Positions 1 to 8,232 of a stretch of DNA of 64,000 bases are shown here, one piece after another. The notes under the pieces were generated by a model. The model was not told the origin of the DNA, ran no database searches, and worked only from the letters and a program-made list of their open reading frames with translations. A program made the translations under genes and the position numbers. The stretch's first letter is position 1. Each line of letters begins with the position of its first letter. This stretch comes from Pseudomonas oryzihabitans (GTDB lineage: Bacteria; Pseudomonadota; Gammaproteobacteria; Pseudomonadales; Pseudomonadaceae): contig NZ_CP013987.1 in NCBI RefSeq assembly GCF_001518815.1, positions 124,001-188,000 of the forward strand, given 5' to 3'.

Positions 1-2
1 GG

Positions 3-656
3 CAGGGCCAGGACACCTACGTCGGCGGCGTACCGGCCTATTCGACGCTGGGCTGGTTCAGTGATCCGCTGCTGAGCAGCATGCTGCGCTGGGACGATGA
101 CCAGGTGGCCGCGACCATCTTCCACGAGCTGGCCCACCAGCGCTTTTACCTGCCGGGCGATACTGCCTTCAATGAATCCTACGCCACCTTCGTCGAAGGG
201 GAAGGGCTGCGGCAATGGCGCGCCAGTCGTGGCCTGCCGCCGCCGGACGCTGGGCGCGAGGCCCGCTACCAGCAATTTCGCGCCCTGCTGCTGACCACCC
301 GCGAAGACCTGGCGCGGCTCTATACCCAGCCGCTGACGCCCACGGCCAAGCGCACCGCCAAGGCCCGGCGTTTCGCCCAGTTGCGCGCTGACTATCAGCG
401 CCTGCGCGCCACCCCGGCCTGGCGTGACGAGCGTCGCTTCGATGGCTGGATGAGCCAGCCGCTCAACAATGCGCGGCTGGTGCCCTATGGGCTGTACGAA
501 CAATGGGTGCCGGCCTTCGCGGCGCTCTATGCACAGCACCCGGGCAATTGGCCGGCCTTCTTCCACCGGGTACGGCTATTGGGCGAGCGCCCGGCGGCCG
601 AACGCGAGCAGGCGCTCAAGGCGCTGCTCGGCCAGGCGGCAACACCGCAGCCCTAG
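3..656 (+). CDS. Predicted aminopeptidase (Zn metalloprotease), 5' truncated by window edge
   Basis: The reading frame is open from the first bases, so the N-terminus lies outside the window. The visible part holds an HExxH zinc motif (HELAH, at about 135 in the window) followed by a downstream NESYATFVEGEG stretch. This is the pattern of the predicted-aminopeptidase family PF10023, whose members are usually about 350 residues, so roughly the last 218 residues are present. The role is probably hydrolysis of peptides in the periplasm or at the membrane; the substrate is unknown. The stop codon overlaps the stop of the convergent MFS gene by 4 bases. Family assignment is by motif and by general likeness. 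Confidence 0.8.
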   Translation, partial: QGQDTYVGGVPAYSTLGWFSDPLLSSMLRWDDDQVAATIFHELAHQRFYLPGDTAFNESYATFVEGEGLRQWRASRGLPPPDAGREARYQQFRALLLTTREDLARLYTQPLTPTAKRTAKARRFAQLRADYQRLRATPAWRDERRFDGWMSQPLNNARLVPYGLYEQWVPAFAALYAQHPGNWPAFFHRVRLLGERPAAEREQALKALLGQAATPQP

Positions 657-1999
657 CGCGGCGCTCGCCAGTTGGACCAGGCAGCGACCAGGCCCAGCCC
701 GGCCGCCAGGGCCAGTCCCAGGCGCGGGGCCAGCCCGGCATCCAGATGCAGCAGCAGCGCCAGGGCCGCGGCGCCCAGTGCCATGCCGGTCTGGCGCGCG
801 GTCGCCTGGACGCCGCCGGTGGCGCCGTTGCGACCGAGCGGGGCAGCGGTCAGCATGATCCTGTTGTTGGGCACCTGGAAAAAGCCGAAGCCGATGCCAC
901 CGACGATCAGGCAGGGAACCAGCAGCGTGGTGGACTGCTCCAGCGGCATCACCGCGGCAGCCGCCAAGCCCAGGGCGATCCCCAGGCCGCCGAGCATGCA
1001 CAGTCGCTGGGGGGGATAGCGATCGGCCAGGCGCCCGGCCACCTGTGCCGACACGGCCACGGTGAGCGGCCAGGCCAGCATCAGCAGGGCAATCTGCAGG
1101 GGTACCAGGCCCAGCTGGTGCTGCAGGTAGAAGGGCAGGGCGAGAAAGCAGAGCATCTGCGCGGCGAAGGAGCAGACCGAGGCCAGCACCGAGTGACGCA
1201 TGGCGGGCAGCCCCAGCAGATCGACGGGCAGCAATGGCGCCGCCAGCCCGCGTTCGCGACGCACCAGCAGCACCAGACTGGCCGCGGCCAGCAGCAGCAG
1301 GACCACCCCCTGCAGGGGCGCGCCGCCAAGACGCTCCAGGCCGCCGATGCCGGCGCAGAACAGCAGGGCGTTGAGCAGCACGCTGACGGGATCGAGACGG
1401 CGTTGCGCGCGGGGGCTGTCGGGCAGGTTGCGCACCAGCAGGCCGACCAGGATAGCCAGGGGTACGTTGATCGCGAACAGCCAGGGCCAGCCGCCCAGCG
1501 CCAGGATGGCCGCGCCCAGGCTGGGCGCGGCTGCCGAACCCAGGGCCACGCAGAGGGCGTTGATGGCGATGCCGCGACCCAGGCGCGCGCGCGGATAGGA
1601 CAGCCGCACGATGCCGGCACTGACGCACATGATGGCGGCGGCGCCCACGCCCTGCAGCGCTCGGGCGGCGACCAGGCTGGCAAGATCCGGGGCCAGGGCG
1701 CAGCCCAGGGAGGCCAGGCCGAAGATGCCGACGCCGGTGGCGAACACCGGACGCAAGCCTAGCCGCTCGGCCACCGCGGACAACGGAAACAGCAGGGCGA
1801 CCAGGCTCAGCTGGTAGGCGCTGACGATCCACACCGCCGCAGCGGCGGACACATCCAGGGCCTCGGCGATGCTGGGCAGGGCCAGGTTGGCGATGCCACT
1901 GTCCAGCACCGTCATGCTGATGGCCAGGAGCAGGGCGGCAACAGCACGGTAGCGGCGCGGGCGCGGCAGTCCGTCGGCGACGGAGGCGGTGGCGCTCAA
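653..1999 (-). CDS. MFS transporter, DHA2 (EmrB/QacA-like) family
   Basis: This 448-residue, very hydrophobic protein has about 12-14 predicted membrane segments. It shows the MFS start SMTVLDSGIANLALPSI (residues about 28-44) and the motif-C-like stretch SAAAPSLGAAI typical of drug:H+ antiporters of the DHA2 group. Its ATG overlaps the stop of the upstream siderophore-interacting protein gene by 4 bases (ATGA), so the two are translationally coupled. Linkage to a ferric-siderophore reductase suggests export of a siderophore or related compound, but a drug substrate is equally possible. The divergent MarR gene is the likely regulator. Confidence 0.85.
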   Translation of the reverse strand: MSATASVADGLPRPRRYRAVAALLLAISMTVLDSGIANLALPSIAEALDVSAAAAVWIVSAYQLSLVALLFPLSAVAERLGLRPVFATGVGIFGLASLGCALAPDLASLVAARALQGVGAAAIMCVSAGIVRLSYPRARLGRGIAINALCVALGSAAAPSLGAAILALGGWPWLFAINVPLAILVGLLVRNLPDSPRAQRRLDPVSVLLNALLFCAGIGGLERLGGAPLQGVVLLLLAAASLVLLVRRERGLAAPLLPVDLLGLPAMRHSVLASVCSFAAQMLCFLALPFYLQHQLGLVPLQIALLMLAWPLTVAVSAQVAGRLADRYPPQRLCMLGGLGIALGLAAAAVMPLEQSTTLLVPCLIVGGIGFGFFQVPNNRIMLTAAPLGRNGATGGVQATARQTGMALGAAALALLLHLDAGLAPRLGLALAAGLGLVAAWSNWRAPR

Positions 2000-2790
2000 T
2001 CGTCGACCTTCACGTGTTGGTCACTCTCGCCAAGCTTCCAATAGCCGGCCGCCTTCACCCAGTCCCGTGGCAGACCCTTGGCCAGCAGCACCTGGCGTGC
2101 GGCGCGTGCCTGCGCAGCCTCACCGGCGATCCAGGCATAGCCTTCGCCCGCGGGCAGCTTCAGGGCTTCCAGCGCCTGCACCAGGGCGTCTGCCTGGGCC
2201 TCTCGGTAGACCCAGCGGACCTCGGCAGCGGCGGCGGTGGGCAGGGCGATTTCCAGGCCGGGGCGGGCCACTTCGGCGATGACCTGCACCTTCACCCCTG
2301 CGGCCAGTTGTTCGAGGCGCCGGGCGATGGCGGGGAGGGCGGTCTCGTCACCGGCCAGCAGGTACCAGTCGAAATCTTCCGGTGGCACCAGGGCACCCTT
2401 GGGCCCGCCGATGATCAGCTCGGCACCGGGCTGCGCCTGGCGCGCCCAGGTGGTCAGTACACCCGCTTCGTGCAGGAAGAAATCGATGGCCAGTTCGCCG
2501 CGGGTGGCATCGTAGTAGCGAGGGGTGTAGTGCCGCCCAGCGAGTTGCTCGGGGCTGGCAGCGCGAATGGGGGTGGCATCGATTGGCACGAAGAGCTTCA
2601 CGTGTTCGTCGAAGGCGGCGCTCTGGAAGTCGGCCAGGTCGCTACCACCGAAGGTCAGGCGCAACAGATCGCCGCCGAGCGCTTCGCGACGGACGACGGT
2701 CGCCCAGCGGCGTTTGAGCTCGAAACGCACGCGCTGGAAAAGGTGGCGGGCACTGGCATCGCCCTCTTGGCTGTGAAAAGATGTCGCCAT
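1996..2790 (-). CDS. Siderophore-interacting protein (ViuB/SIP family flavin reductase)
   Basis: The 264-residue product has the SIP-family layout: an N-terminal FAD-binding barrel with the RxYTxR-like flavin motif GRHYTPRYYD (residues about 85-94), then a C-terminal NAD(P)H-binding domain containing WYLLAGDETALPAI and the family's YAWIAGEAA segment. These proteins reduce ferric siderophores in the cytoplasm to release iron. It is the first gene of an operon with the MFS transporter. No clear Shine-Dalgarno sequence precedes the chosen ATG, so the true start may be slightly downstream. No Fur box was identified by eye. Confidence 0.9.
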   Translation of the reverse strand: MATSFHSQEGDASARHLFQRVRFELKRRWATVVRREALGGDLLRLTFGGSDLADFQSAAFDEHVKLFVPIDATPIRAASPEQLAGRHYTPRYYDATRGELAIDFFLHEAGVLTTWARQAQPGAELIIGGPKGALVPPEDFDWYLLAGDETALPAIARRLEQLAAGVKVQVIAEVARPGLEIALPTAAAAEVRWVYREAQADALVQALEALKLPAGEGYAWIAGEAAQARAARQVLLAKGLPRDWVKAAGYWKLGESDQHVKVDD

Positions 2791-2794
2791 TGCG

Positions 2795-2835
2795 GAGGTA
2801 CCATTAATTGAGGTTCCTCACTATATTCGAGGTAA
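2795..2835. promoter_or_regulatory. Divergent promoter/operator between SIP operon and marR-type gene
   Basis: The 54-base gap between the divergent starts is AT-rich compared with its surroundings. It contains the inverted repeat TGAGG-TT-CCTCA (2809-2820) and an AT-rich -10-like TATATT (2823-2828) for the plus strand. A MarR-type protein usually binds such a site to control its own gene and the divergent operon. This is inference from position and symmetry only. Confidence 0.4.
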
Positions 2836-2844
2836 GAATCGTTC

Positions 2845-3261
2845 ATGTCAACTGCCGCCGCCATCGCCGAAGCCTTGCTGGATCTGAAACGGCAGATGCG
2901 CCAACAACTGGATGAGACGCTCAAGGCGTCCGGTCTTTCCTTCGCCCGCTACAAGGTGCTGATGGTGCTGGAGCGACTGGGCCCCTGTCGTCCGGGCGAG
3001 GTCGCCGAACAGCTGCGCCATGCGCCGCGCACCCTGACCGATGCCTTCGACGCTCTGGAGCGCGACGGCCTGGTGCGCCGCGAACCCCATCCCCAGGATA
3101 GGCGCGCCTTGCTGGTCCACTTGACCGAGCAGGGTCGTCAGGCGCTGGCTCATGCCCAGGTGCCCCGTACCCAGGCGCTGGAAGCGGTCTTTGCACCGTT
3201 GGACGCGGAGGAGCAGGCGCAACTGCTGGCCTATCTGGAGCGAGTCCGCAGCCGTAGTTGA
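2845..3261 (+). CDS. MarR-family transcriptional regulator
   Basis: The 138-residue protein has the compact MarR winged-helix fold: LSFARYKVLMVLERLGPCRPGEVAEQL, then RTLTDAFDALERDGLVRREPHPQDRRALLVHLTEQG, the recognition helix plus DR-containing wing that defines the family. A Shine-Dalgarno GAGGT lies 9-10 bases before the ATG. It is divergent from the SIP/MFS operon and probably controls it. The ligand is unknown. Confidence 0.88.
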   Translation: MSTAAAIAEALLDLKRQMRQQLDETLKASGLSFARYKVLMVLERLGPCRPGEVAEQLRHAPRTLTDAFDALERDGLVRREPHPQDRRALLVHLTEQGRQALAHAQVPRTQALEAVFAPLDAEEQAQLLAYLERVRSRS

Positions 3262-3326
3262 GCAGCGGGAGAACTCCGTGCGGGTTGGTACGCTCGAAAG
3301 AGTGAGCCTACCGAGGAGAGCCTTTC

Positions 3327-3560
3327 ATGAGCGACCAGCGTTCCGATGCCCATCTGGGCAAGACCCCGCCAAACGAACCCGCGCTCGATGAGGCGGGACG
3401 TCCGGTGGATGTGGTGAAAAAGGATATGGAGCAGTCGGAAGCGACGCCGACCGATGGCATCGACAAGGTCATCACGCCGACCGATATCAAGACCAAGGAG
3501 CAGGAAGCCGAAGAGCTCAAGCGCAAGACCGCCGAGGTCGAACGCAAGCTGGACCGTTGA
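3327..3560 (+). CDS. Small hydrophilic hypothetical protein with C-terminal coiled coil
   Basis: This 77-residue, highly charged protein has no signal peptide or membrane segment. The first half is rich in Pro, Asp and Thr; residues about 52-77 are an E/K/A-rich helix likely to be a coiled coil. A good Shine-Dalgarno (GAGGAGAG) precedes the ATG, and a rho-independent terminator follows directly, so it looks like a monocistronic real gene. I do not recognise a family. Confidence 0.7.
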   Translation: MSDQRSDAHLGKTPPNEPALDEAGRPVDVVKKDMEQSEATPTDGIDKVITPTDIKTKEQEAEELKRKTAEVERKLDR

Positions 3561-3568
3561 TGCTCCAC

Positions 3569-3600
3569 GTGAAACCTCGGGTTCCCGAGGTTTCACCTTC
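3569..3600 (+). terminator. Rho-independent terminator after the 77-aa gene
   Basis: A perfect 12-bp stem (GTGAAACCTCGG paired with CCGAGGTTTCAC) encloses a GTTC loop (3581-3584), and a T/C-rich tail follows. It lies 8 bases after the stop codon. Confidence 0.85.
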
Positions 3601-3722
3601 CTTTCGTTACCTTGGTGGCCATAGCCGGAGTGATGCCGCGCTCTAGCAGCGTTGTACTAACTGCTTGGCGGGCGCGTCGCTAGTCTTGGCGCCGTCTATT
3701 TCCCTGCCGCAAAGGAGCTTCC

Positions 3723-3995
3723 ATGGACCAGGCCGCTTTCACCATCCAACTTGCCAAGGAAGGGTTTCAGCCGCCGGTACTGGTCATGCGCGAAGCCCAT
3801 GGCACTCTGGACGCCCATGCTCATCCTTTCGACGCCAAGGCGCTGGTCATCGAAGGCGAATTGCGTATTCGGACGGCGGCCGGCGAACGTCATTATGGCG
3901 TGGGCGAGATCTTCCAGCTGGCCGCCCATAAGCCGCACTCGGAAGTCTTCGGTGCCCAGGGTGTACGCTATCTGGCGGGGCGACGACCGGTCTAG
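3723..3995 (+). CDS. Small cupin-domain protein
   Basis: The 90-residue protein is a single cupin barrel. It contains a histidine pair (LDAHAHPFDAKALVIEGELRI, shown by AHAH at about residues 31-34), the glycine-rich G-x-G turn and a second-motif histidine in AAHKPHSEV, the usual metal ligands. It is too small for anything except a one-domain cupin; the reaction is unknown. The start is set by AAGGAGC 7 bases before the ATG. Confidence 0.8.
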   Translation: MDQAAFTIQLAKEGFQPPVLVMREAHGTLDAHAHPFDAKALVIEGELRIRTAAGERHYGVGEIFQLAAHKPHSEVFGAQGVRYLAGRRPV

Positions 3996-4004
3996 CGGCC
4001 TGGG

Positions 4005-4133
4005 TTAGCCTTCGCTGTCGTTCTTCTCGATGTCCTTGCGCTGGCGATTGAGGATCACGCAGCCGTAGACCCCACCACCCAGCAGCAACAGGGCGAGGAT
4101 GGAAAAGATGGCCATGAAAATGGAGTCGTTCAT
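4005..4133 (-). CDS. Small single-pass membrane protein (42 aa)
   Basis: This short frame encodes MNDSIFMAIFSILALLLLGG, then a few more hydrophobic residues and a charged tail (NRQRKDIEKNDSEG). It has one membrane helix (residues about 5-28) with a cytoplasm-type basic/acidic C-terminus. A Shine-Dalgarno-like CGGAGA sits 8 bases upstream of the ATG. It converges on the cupin gene and probably is a genuine small gene of unknown function. Confidence 0.6.
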   Translation of the reverse strand: MNDSIFMAIFSILALLLLGGGVYGCVILNRQRKDIEKNDSEG

Positions 4134-4210
4134 CGAAATCTCCGAAAGCAGGGTCGGAGCAGTCTAGCGACTAGCGGAAATTCTTGCGAATCGCCTCTAG
4201 GACGCGATGT

Positions 4211-4235
4211 TGCCGATGCCGGAGCGGCACCGGCA
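4211..4235 (-). terminator. Hairpin downstream of osmC-like gene
   Basis: TGCCGATGCCG and CGGCACCGGCA form an 11-bp stem with one mismatch and a 3-base loop, just after the OsmC stop codon on the minus strand. There is no clear U-tract, so terminator function is tentative. Confidence 0.4.
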
Positions 4236-4248
4236 GGCATCTGAACCC

Positions 4249-4677
4249 TTAGCCTTCGAGCGTGGCGTTCAGGTTGATCTTGGCACCCTTGAGCACCTTG
4301 GACACCGGGCAGCCTTCCTTCGCCTGGTTGGCGATGGTGGTGAACTGCTCCTGGGTGGCACCGGGGATCTTGGCCTTCATGGTCAGATCGATGGTGGTGA
4401 TCTCGAAGCCATCACCGACCTTGTCCAGGGTGACATCGGCCTTGGTCTCGATCCGCTCGGGAGTCAGACCGTTCTGGCCCAGCAGCATGGAGAAGGCCAT
4501 GGAGAAGCAGCCGGCATGGGCCGCGCCGATCAATTCTTCGGGGTTGGTGCCTGGCGTGCCTTCGAAACGGGTGTTGAAGCCGTAGGCATTGTCCTTGAGC
4601 GCGCCGCTCTCGGTGGAGATATGGCCCTTGCCATCCTTCAAACCGCCTTGCCAGACCGCGGAAGCATATTTCTTCAT
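4249..4677 (-). CDS. OsmC-family peroxiredoxin (organic hydroperoxide reductase)
   Basis: The 142-residue product has both reactive cysteines of the OsmC/Ohr fold: C57 in AAHAGCFSM and C123 in KEGCPVSK. The C-terminal spacing and the MKKYASAVWQGGLKDGKG start match the OsmC branch more than Ohr. It reduces organic hydroperoxides in the cytoplasm using a dithiol. The ATG at 4677 follows a GGAGAC element; an upstream in-frame extension lacks a ribosome-binding site and similarity. It stands alone, transcribed divergently from the aldo/keto reductase. Confidence 0.92.
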   Translation of the reverse strand: MKKYASAVWQGGLKDGKGHISTESGALKDNAYGFNTRFEGTPGTNPEELIGAAHAGCFSMAFSMLLGQNGLTPERIETKADVTLDKVGDGFEITTIDLTMKAKIPGATQEQFTTIANQAKEGCPVSKVLKGAKINLNATLEG

Positions 4678-4805
4678 GGAGCGTCTCCGGTTGTTGGTAC
4701 GAATCCATCTAGAACAACTCGGCAGCCGGTAAGTTCGTTGCAGTCGTTGCAGTCGATGCGGGCGTTTCGCGGTCAACCTCTTTCGACCATCCCTGGAGGC
4801 CCCCC

Positions 4806-5786
4806 ATGAACTATCGCACTCTCGGCCGTACCGGTCTGAAAATCTCGCCCCTTTGCCTGGGCTGCATGACCTATGGCGTGCCCGAGCGGGGCAATCATCC
4901 CTGGACCCTGCCGGAAGACCAGAGCCAGCCGCTGCTGAAGAAGGCGCTGGATCTGGGCATCAACTTCTTCGATACCGCCAACAGTTACTCGGACGGCACC
5001 AGCGAAGAGATCGTCGGCCGCTTCCTCAAAGCCAACGCCGTGCGCGAGGAGATCGTGCTGGCGACCAAGGTGTACTTCCCGCTGCGGGATAGGCCCAACG
5101 TCGGCGGCCTGTCGCGCAAGGCCATCTTCGCCGCCATCGACGCCAGTCTGCAGCGCCTGGGCACCGACTACGTCGATCTCTACCAGATCCATCGCTGGGA
5201 CTATCACACGCCCATCGAGGAGACCCTGGAAGCCCTGCACGACGTGGTCAAGGCCGGCAAAGCGCTGCACATCGGCGCCAGCAGCATGTACGCCTGGCAA
5301 TTCGCCAAGGCACTGCACACCGCCGAACGCCATGGCTGGACGCGCTTCGCCACCATGCAGAATCACCTCAACCTGCTCAATCGCGAGGAGGAGCGGGAGA
5401 TGCTGCCGCTGTGCCGCGATGCCGGCATTGGCGTGATCCCCTGGAGTCCGCTGGCCCGTGGCCGCCTGACCCGTGACTGGGACGCCAGCACGGCGCGCAC
5501 CGAAAGCGATGCCTTCGGCAAGACGCTCTATACCGCCAGCGAGGAATCCGACCGGCAGATCGTGGCTACCGTGGCCCGCATCGCCGAGGCCCGCGGCGTA
5601 CCGCGCGCCCAGGTGGCGCTGGCCTGGCTGCTGCAGAAGCCGGGCATCGACGCGCCCATCGTCGGCGCGTCCAAGCCGCAGCATCTGGAGGATGCGGTGG
5701 CGGCGCTGGAATTGCGCCTGAGCGAAGAAGAGATCGCCGCCCTGGAAGCGCCCTACGTCCCGCATCCGGTGGTGGGTTTCAGCTGA
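4806..5786 (+). CDS. Aldo/keto reductase
   Basis: This 326-residue TIM-barrel oxidoreductase has the full catalytic tetrad D56, Y61 (FFDTANSY), K88 (ATKVY) and H129 (YQIHRW). The start MNYRTLGRTGLKISPLCLGC is typical of the YajO/Tas-like group (AKR11-14). It uses NADPH to reduce aldehydes or ketones; the physiological substrate is not evident. A GGAGG element 8 bases upstream sets the start. It is monocistronic, followed by a repeat element. Confidence 0.92.
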   Translation: MNYRTLGRTGLKISPLCLGCMTYGVPERGNHPWTLPEDQSQPLLKKALDLGINFFDTANSYSDGTSEEIVGRFLKANAVREEIVLATKVYFPLRDRPNVGGLSRKAIFAAIDASLQRLGTDYVDLYQIHRWDYHTPIEETLEALHDVVKAGKALHIGASSMYAWQFAKALHTAERHGWTRFATMQNHLNLLNREEEREMLPLCRDAGIGVIPWSPLARGRLTRDWDASTARTESDAFGKTLYTASEESDRQIVATVARIAEARGVPRAQVALAWLLQKPGIDAPIVGASKPQHLEDAVAALELRLSEEEIAALEAPYVPHPVVGFS

Positions 5787-5798
5787 GGAGCCGTGTTG

Positions 5799-5974
5799 CC
5801 CTCACCCCGGCCCTCTCCCGAGGGGAGAGGGGGAAGAGCGGGATGGAGTGCTGGCTGAGGTCCAATCCCCCGGACCCTGCGCATCCCCTTTCGCCCCTCA
5901 CTCCTGGGGCTAGGACCAAGTGCGAAGACTGTTCTGCTCCCCTCTCCCTCAGGGAGAGGGGCCGGGGATGAGGG
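5799..5974. repeat. Repeat element with CCCTCACCCC-type inverted ends
   Basis: The left end, starting CCCTCACCCCGGCCCTCTCC, and the right end, GGGAGAGGGGCCGGGGATGA plus GGG, are imperfect inverted copies about 155 bases apart. Each end also forms a small local hairpin. The same end sequences recur at 24985-25096 and 27177-27317, so this is a dispersed intergenic repeat. Here it may also terminate the two convergent genes flanking it. Confidence 0.75.
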
Positions 5975-5983
5975 CGTCCGGAC

Positions 5984-6586
5984 TCAGGCGTACTGATCGG
6001 CGATCTGCCGTTCGGCACTGGCCAGGGCAGCACTCTTGGCTTCGTCGCCATAGGCCAGGCCTTCGGCGCGAACGATCTGGACGTCAGTGATGCCCAGGAA
6101 GCCCAGCAGCAATTTCAGATAGTCCTCATGGGCGATGCCAGTGGGCTTGCCGGCATGGATGCCGCCCGCCGTAGCGACGATGATCGCCTTCTTGTCGCCA
6201 CACAGGCCTTCCGGACCGGCTTCGCTGTAGCGGAAGGTGGTGCCGGCCACGGTGATGCGGTCGATCCAGGCCTTGAGCTGGGTCGGAATGGTGAAGTTGT
6301 ACATGGGGGCACCCAACACCAGCACGTCGGCAGCGAGGAATTCCTGCAGGGCGCGAGCATTGCGCTCGGCTTCGTCACGCTGTTCGGCGGTGCGCTGCTC
6401 GGCCGGGGTGGTGCCAGCGGCCAGACTGGCACCGGAGAAGTGCCCCAGGGAGTCGTGGGCGAGGTCATGGTAGGTGACCTCCAGACCCGGCGTGGCGGCC
6501 TTGAGGGCGACGACGACCTTGGCGCTCAGGGCGCGGGAAGCGGAGTGATCGCCGAGGATGCTGGAGTCGATGTGCAGGAGTTTCAT
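5984..6586 (-). CDS. azoR: FMN-dependent NADH:quinone reductase/azoreductase
   Basis: The 200-residue flavodoxin-like protein starts [20 protein letters not shown], which binds the FMN phosphate, and has the family's [18 protein letters not shown] motif (residues about 93-110) and TAGGIH segment. AzoR enzymes reduce quinones and azo compounds with NADH in the cytoplasm. It is divergent from the LysR gene at 6697, a common arrangement in which the LysR protein controls the reductase. Confidence 0.93.
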   Translation of the reverse strand: MKLLHIDSSILGDHSASRALSAKVVVALKAATPGLEVTYHDLAHDSLGHFSGASLAAGTTPAEQRTAEQRDEAERNARALQEFLAADVLVLGAPMYNFTIPTQLKAWIDRITVAGTTFRYSEAGPEGLCGDKKAIIVATAGGIHAGKPTGIAHEDYLKLLLGFLGITDVQIVRAEGLAYGDEAKSAALASAERQIADQYA

Positions 6587-6696
6587 GGCGGTGGTCCTGT
6601 AGGGTCTTGGAAGATGGGCCCAGACTACCGATAAGACGATCTCCTGATTAGACGGCTAAAATGCGATGCATCGTCCCATGGATAGGACAATCGCCC

Positions 6697-7605
6697 ATGC
6701 AAGACCTCAATGACCTCGCCTACTTTGCCAAGGTGGTGGAGGCCGGTAGCTTCGCCGCGGCCGGCCGCCTGCTGGGCATTCCCAAATCGCGGCTGTCGCG
6801 GCGCATCGCCGAGCTGGAGACGCGCCTGGGCGCACGCCTGCTGCAGCGCACCACCCGCACCCTGACGCTCACCACCCTGGGTGAGCGCTATCTGGTGCAC
6901 TGCCAGGCGCTGCTGCGCGAGGCGGAAAGCGCCGCCGAGACCGCCGCCAGCCTGTCCAGCGAACCGCGGGGGCCGCTGCGGGTATCCTGCCCGGTGGCCC
7001 TGGCCCAGCAGTATCTTCCCGAGGTGGTGACGCGGTTTCTTACCCGCTATCCCCAGGTGCAGCTGGACATGTTGCTGGTCAACCGGCGGGTGGACATCAT
7101 CAACGAAGGGGTGGACGTCGCCATGCGCGTGCGGGACGTGGACGACGAAGAACCAGGCCTGGTGGTGCGGCGGCTGCGCCAGGCCTCGGTGGTGCTGGTG
7201 GCGACCCCCGAGTTGCTCGCCGGGCGTCGGCTGGATACACCGGAGGCCTTGCTGGGCCTGCCCTTGCTGGGCGCCCTGGAGGTGGATCGCAAGGTACATC
7301 TGCGTCTCGCAGGACCTCAGGGCGAACGTCGCGAACTGATTTTGGAAGCGCGCCTGGGCATCGATGACTTCGGCGTGCGCAAGGCCGCCGCCCTGGCGGG
7401 TCTCGGCTATACCCTCCTGCCACTGATCTATTGTCAGGCCGAGCTGGCCGAGGGCCGCCTGCAACGCCTGCTGCCGGACTGGTCGATCCCCGGTGGCCAT
7501 CTCCAGGCCGCCTATGCGCACCGCCGTGGCCAACTGCCGGCGGTGCGCGCCTGGCTGGAGCACCTGGAAGAGAACTTCCGCGATCAGGGCAGTGCGCCGG
7601 TCTAG
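6697..7605 (+). CDS. LysR-family transcriptional regulator
   Basis: The 302-residue product begins MQDLNDLAYFAKVVEAGSFA, with the winged-helix DNA-binding domain (residues 1-60) and a substrate-binding C-terminal domain starting around RGPLRVSCPVALAQQYLP. This is the branch that commonly sits next to quinone reductases and pirins. The ATG at 6697 is preferred over an upstream ATG at 6661 because it matches the family start. It is divergent from azoR and probably regulates it; its 3' end overlaps the convergent LysE gene by 4 bases. Confidence 0.88.
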   Translation: MQDLNDLAYFAKVVEAGSFAAAGRLLGIPKSRLSRRIAELETRLGARLLQRTTRTLTLTTLGERYLVHCQALLREAESAAETAASLSSEPRGPLRVSCPVALAQQYLPEVVTRFLTRYPQVQLDMLLVNRRVDIINEGVDVAMRVRDVDDEEPGLVVRRLRQASVVLVATPELLAGRRLDTPEALLGLPLLGALEVDRKVHLRLAGPQGERRELILEARLGIDDFGVRKAAALAGLGYTLLPLIYCQAELAEGRLQRLLPDWSIPGGHLQAAYAHRRGQLPAVRAWLEHLEENFRDQGSAPV

Positions 7606-8186
7606 ACCACCGTCGCCCAGGCCGAGACGAGCAACAGCGCCGCCATCCCCAGGTTGAAACCACGCCAGGCGCGCTGCGATCTCAGGCTGCGCGCCGCGAC
7701 CCGGCCGAGCAGCGCCCAGAGGCCCAGGCAGGGCACGGACACCAGCAGGAACACCAAGGCCAGGACCAGCACCTGCCGCCAGAGGTCGGCGCCGGGCTCG
7801 GCATAGACCGTGACCACCGCCAGCGCCATGCTCCAGCTCTTGGGGTTGAGCACCTGCAGGCCGGCGGTGCCGCCGAAGCCCAGGCGGGCGCTGTCATCCG
7901 TGACCGCGGGCGCGCCGGCACGGGCCAGTTGCCAGGCCAGCCAGCTCAGCCAGAGCACGCCGGCCCAGGCCAGGCCGCGCTGCCAGTCGGGATGCCGGGC
8001 CAGGGTCTGGCCGAGACCGAAACCCACCACCAGGACCAGGGCCACCGCGCCCAGACTGCCGCCCAGCACCAGCGGCAGACTGGCCCGGGCGCCGTGGCGG
8101 GCGCTGTGGCCGAGGATGAGCACATTGGTCGGCCCGGGGGTGATGGAGGCGACCAGGGCGAACAGCAGGAAGGGCAGCAGGGACAT
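7602..8186 (-). CDS. LysE/RhtB-family exporter
   Basis: The 194-residue protein has five to six membrane segments and the hallmark ITPGPTNVLILGHSARHG (residues about 15-32) of LysE/RhtB amino-acid and homoserine exporters, plus LNPKSWSMAL, the second conserved LNPK motif. It exports an amino acid or analogue across the inner membrane. It lies 46 bases downstream of an AraC gene on the same strand, which probably controls it. Confidence 0.88.
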   Translation of the reverse strand: MSLLPFLLFALVASITPGPTNVLILGHSARHGARASLPLVLGGSLGAVALVLVVGFGLGQTLARHPDWQRGLAWAGVLWLSWLAWQLARAGAPAVTDDSARLGFGGTAGLQVLNPKSWSMALAVVTVYAEPGADLWRQVLVLALVFLLVSVPCLGLWALLGRVAARSLRSQRAWRGFNLGMAALLLVSAWATVV

Positions 8187-8232
8187 GGGAGACTCCCGGT
8201 TTGGAGGGAGCCCCAGGGTCGCAAGCCTGCCG

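Noticed and set aside
503..1762. Gln/Gly-rich 419-codon plus-strand open frame over the MFS gene
   Set aside because: Low-complexity shadow of the transporter's hydrophobic codons on the opposite strand.
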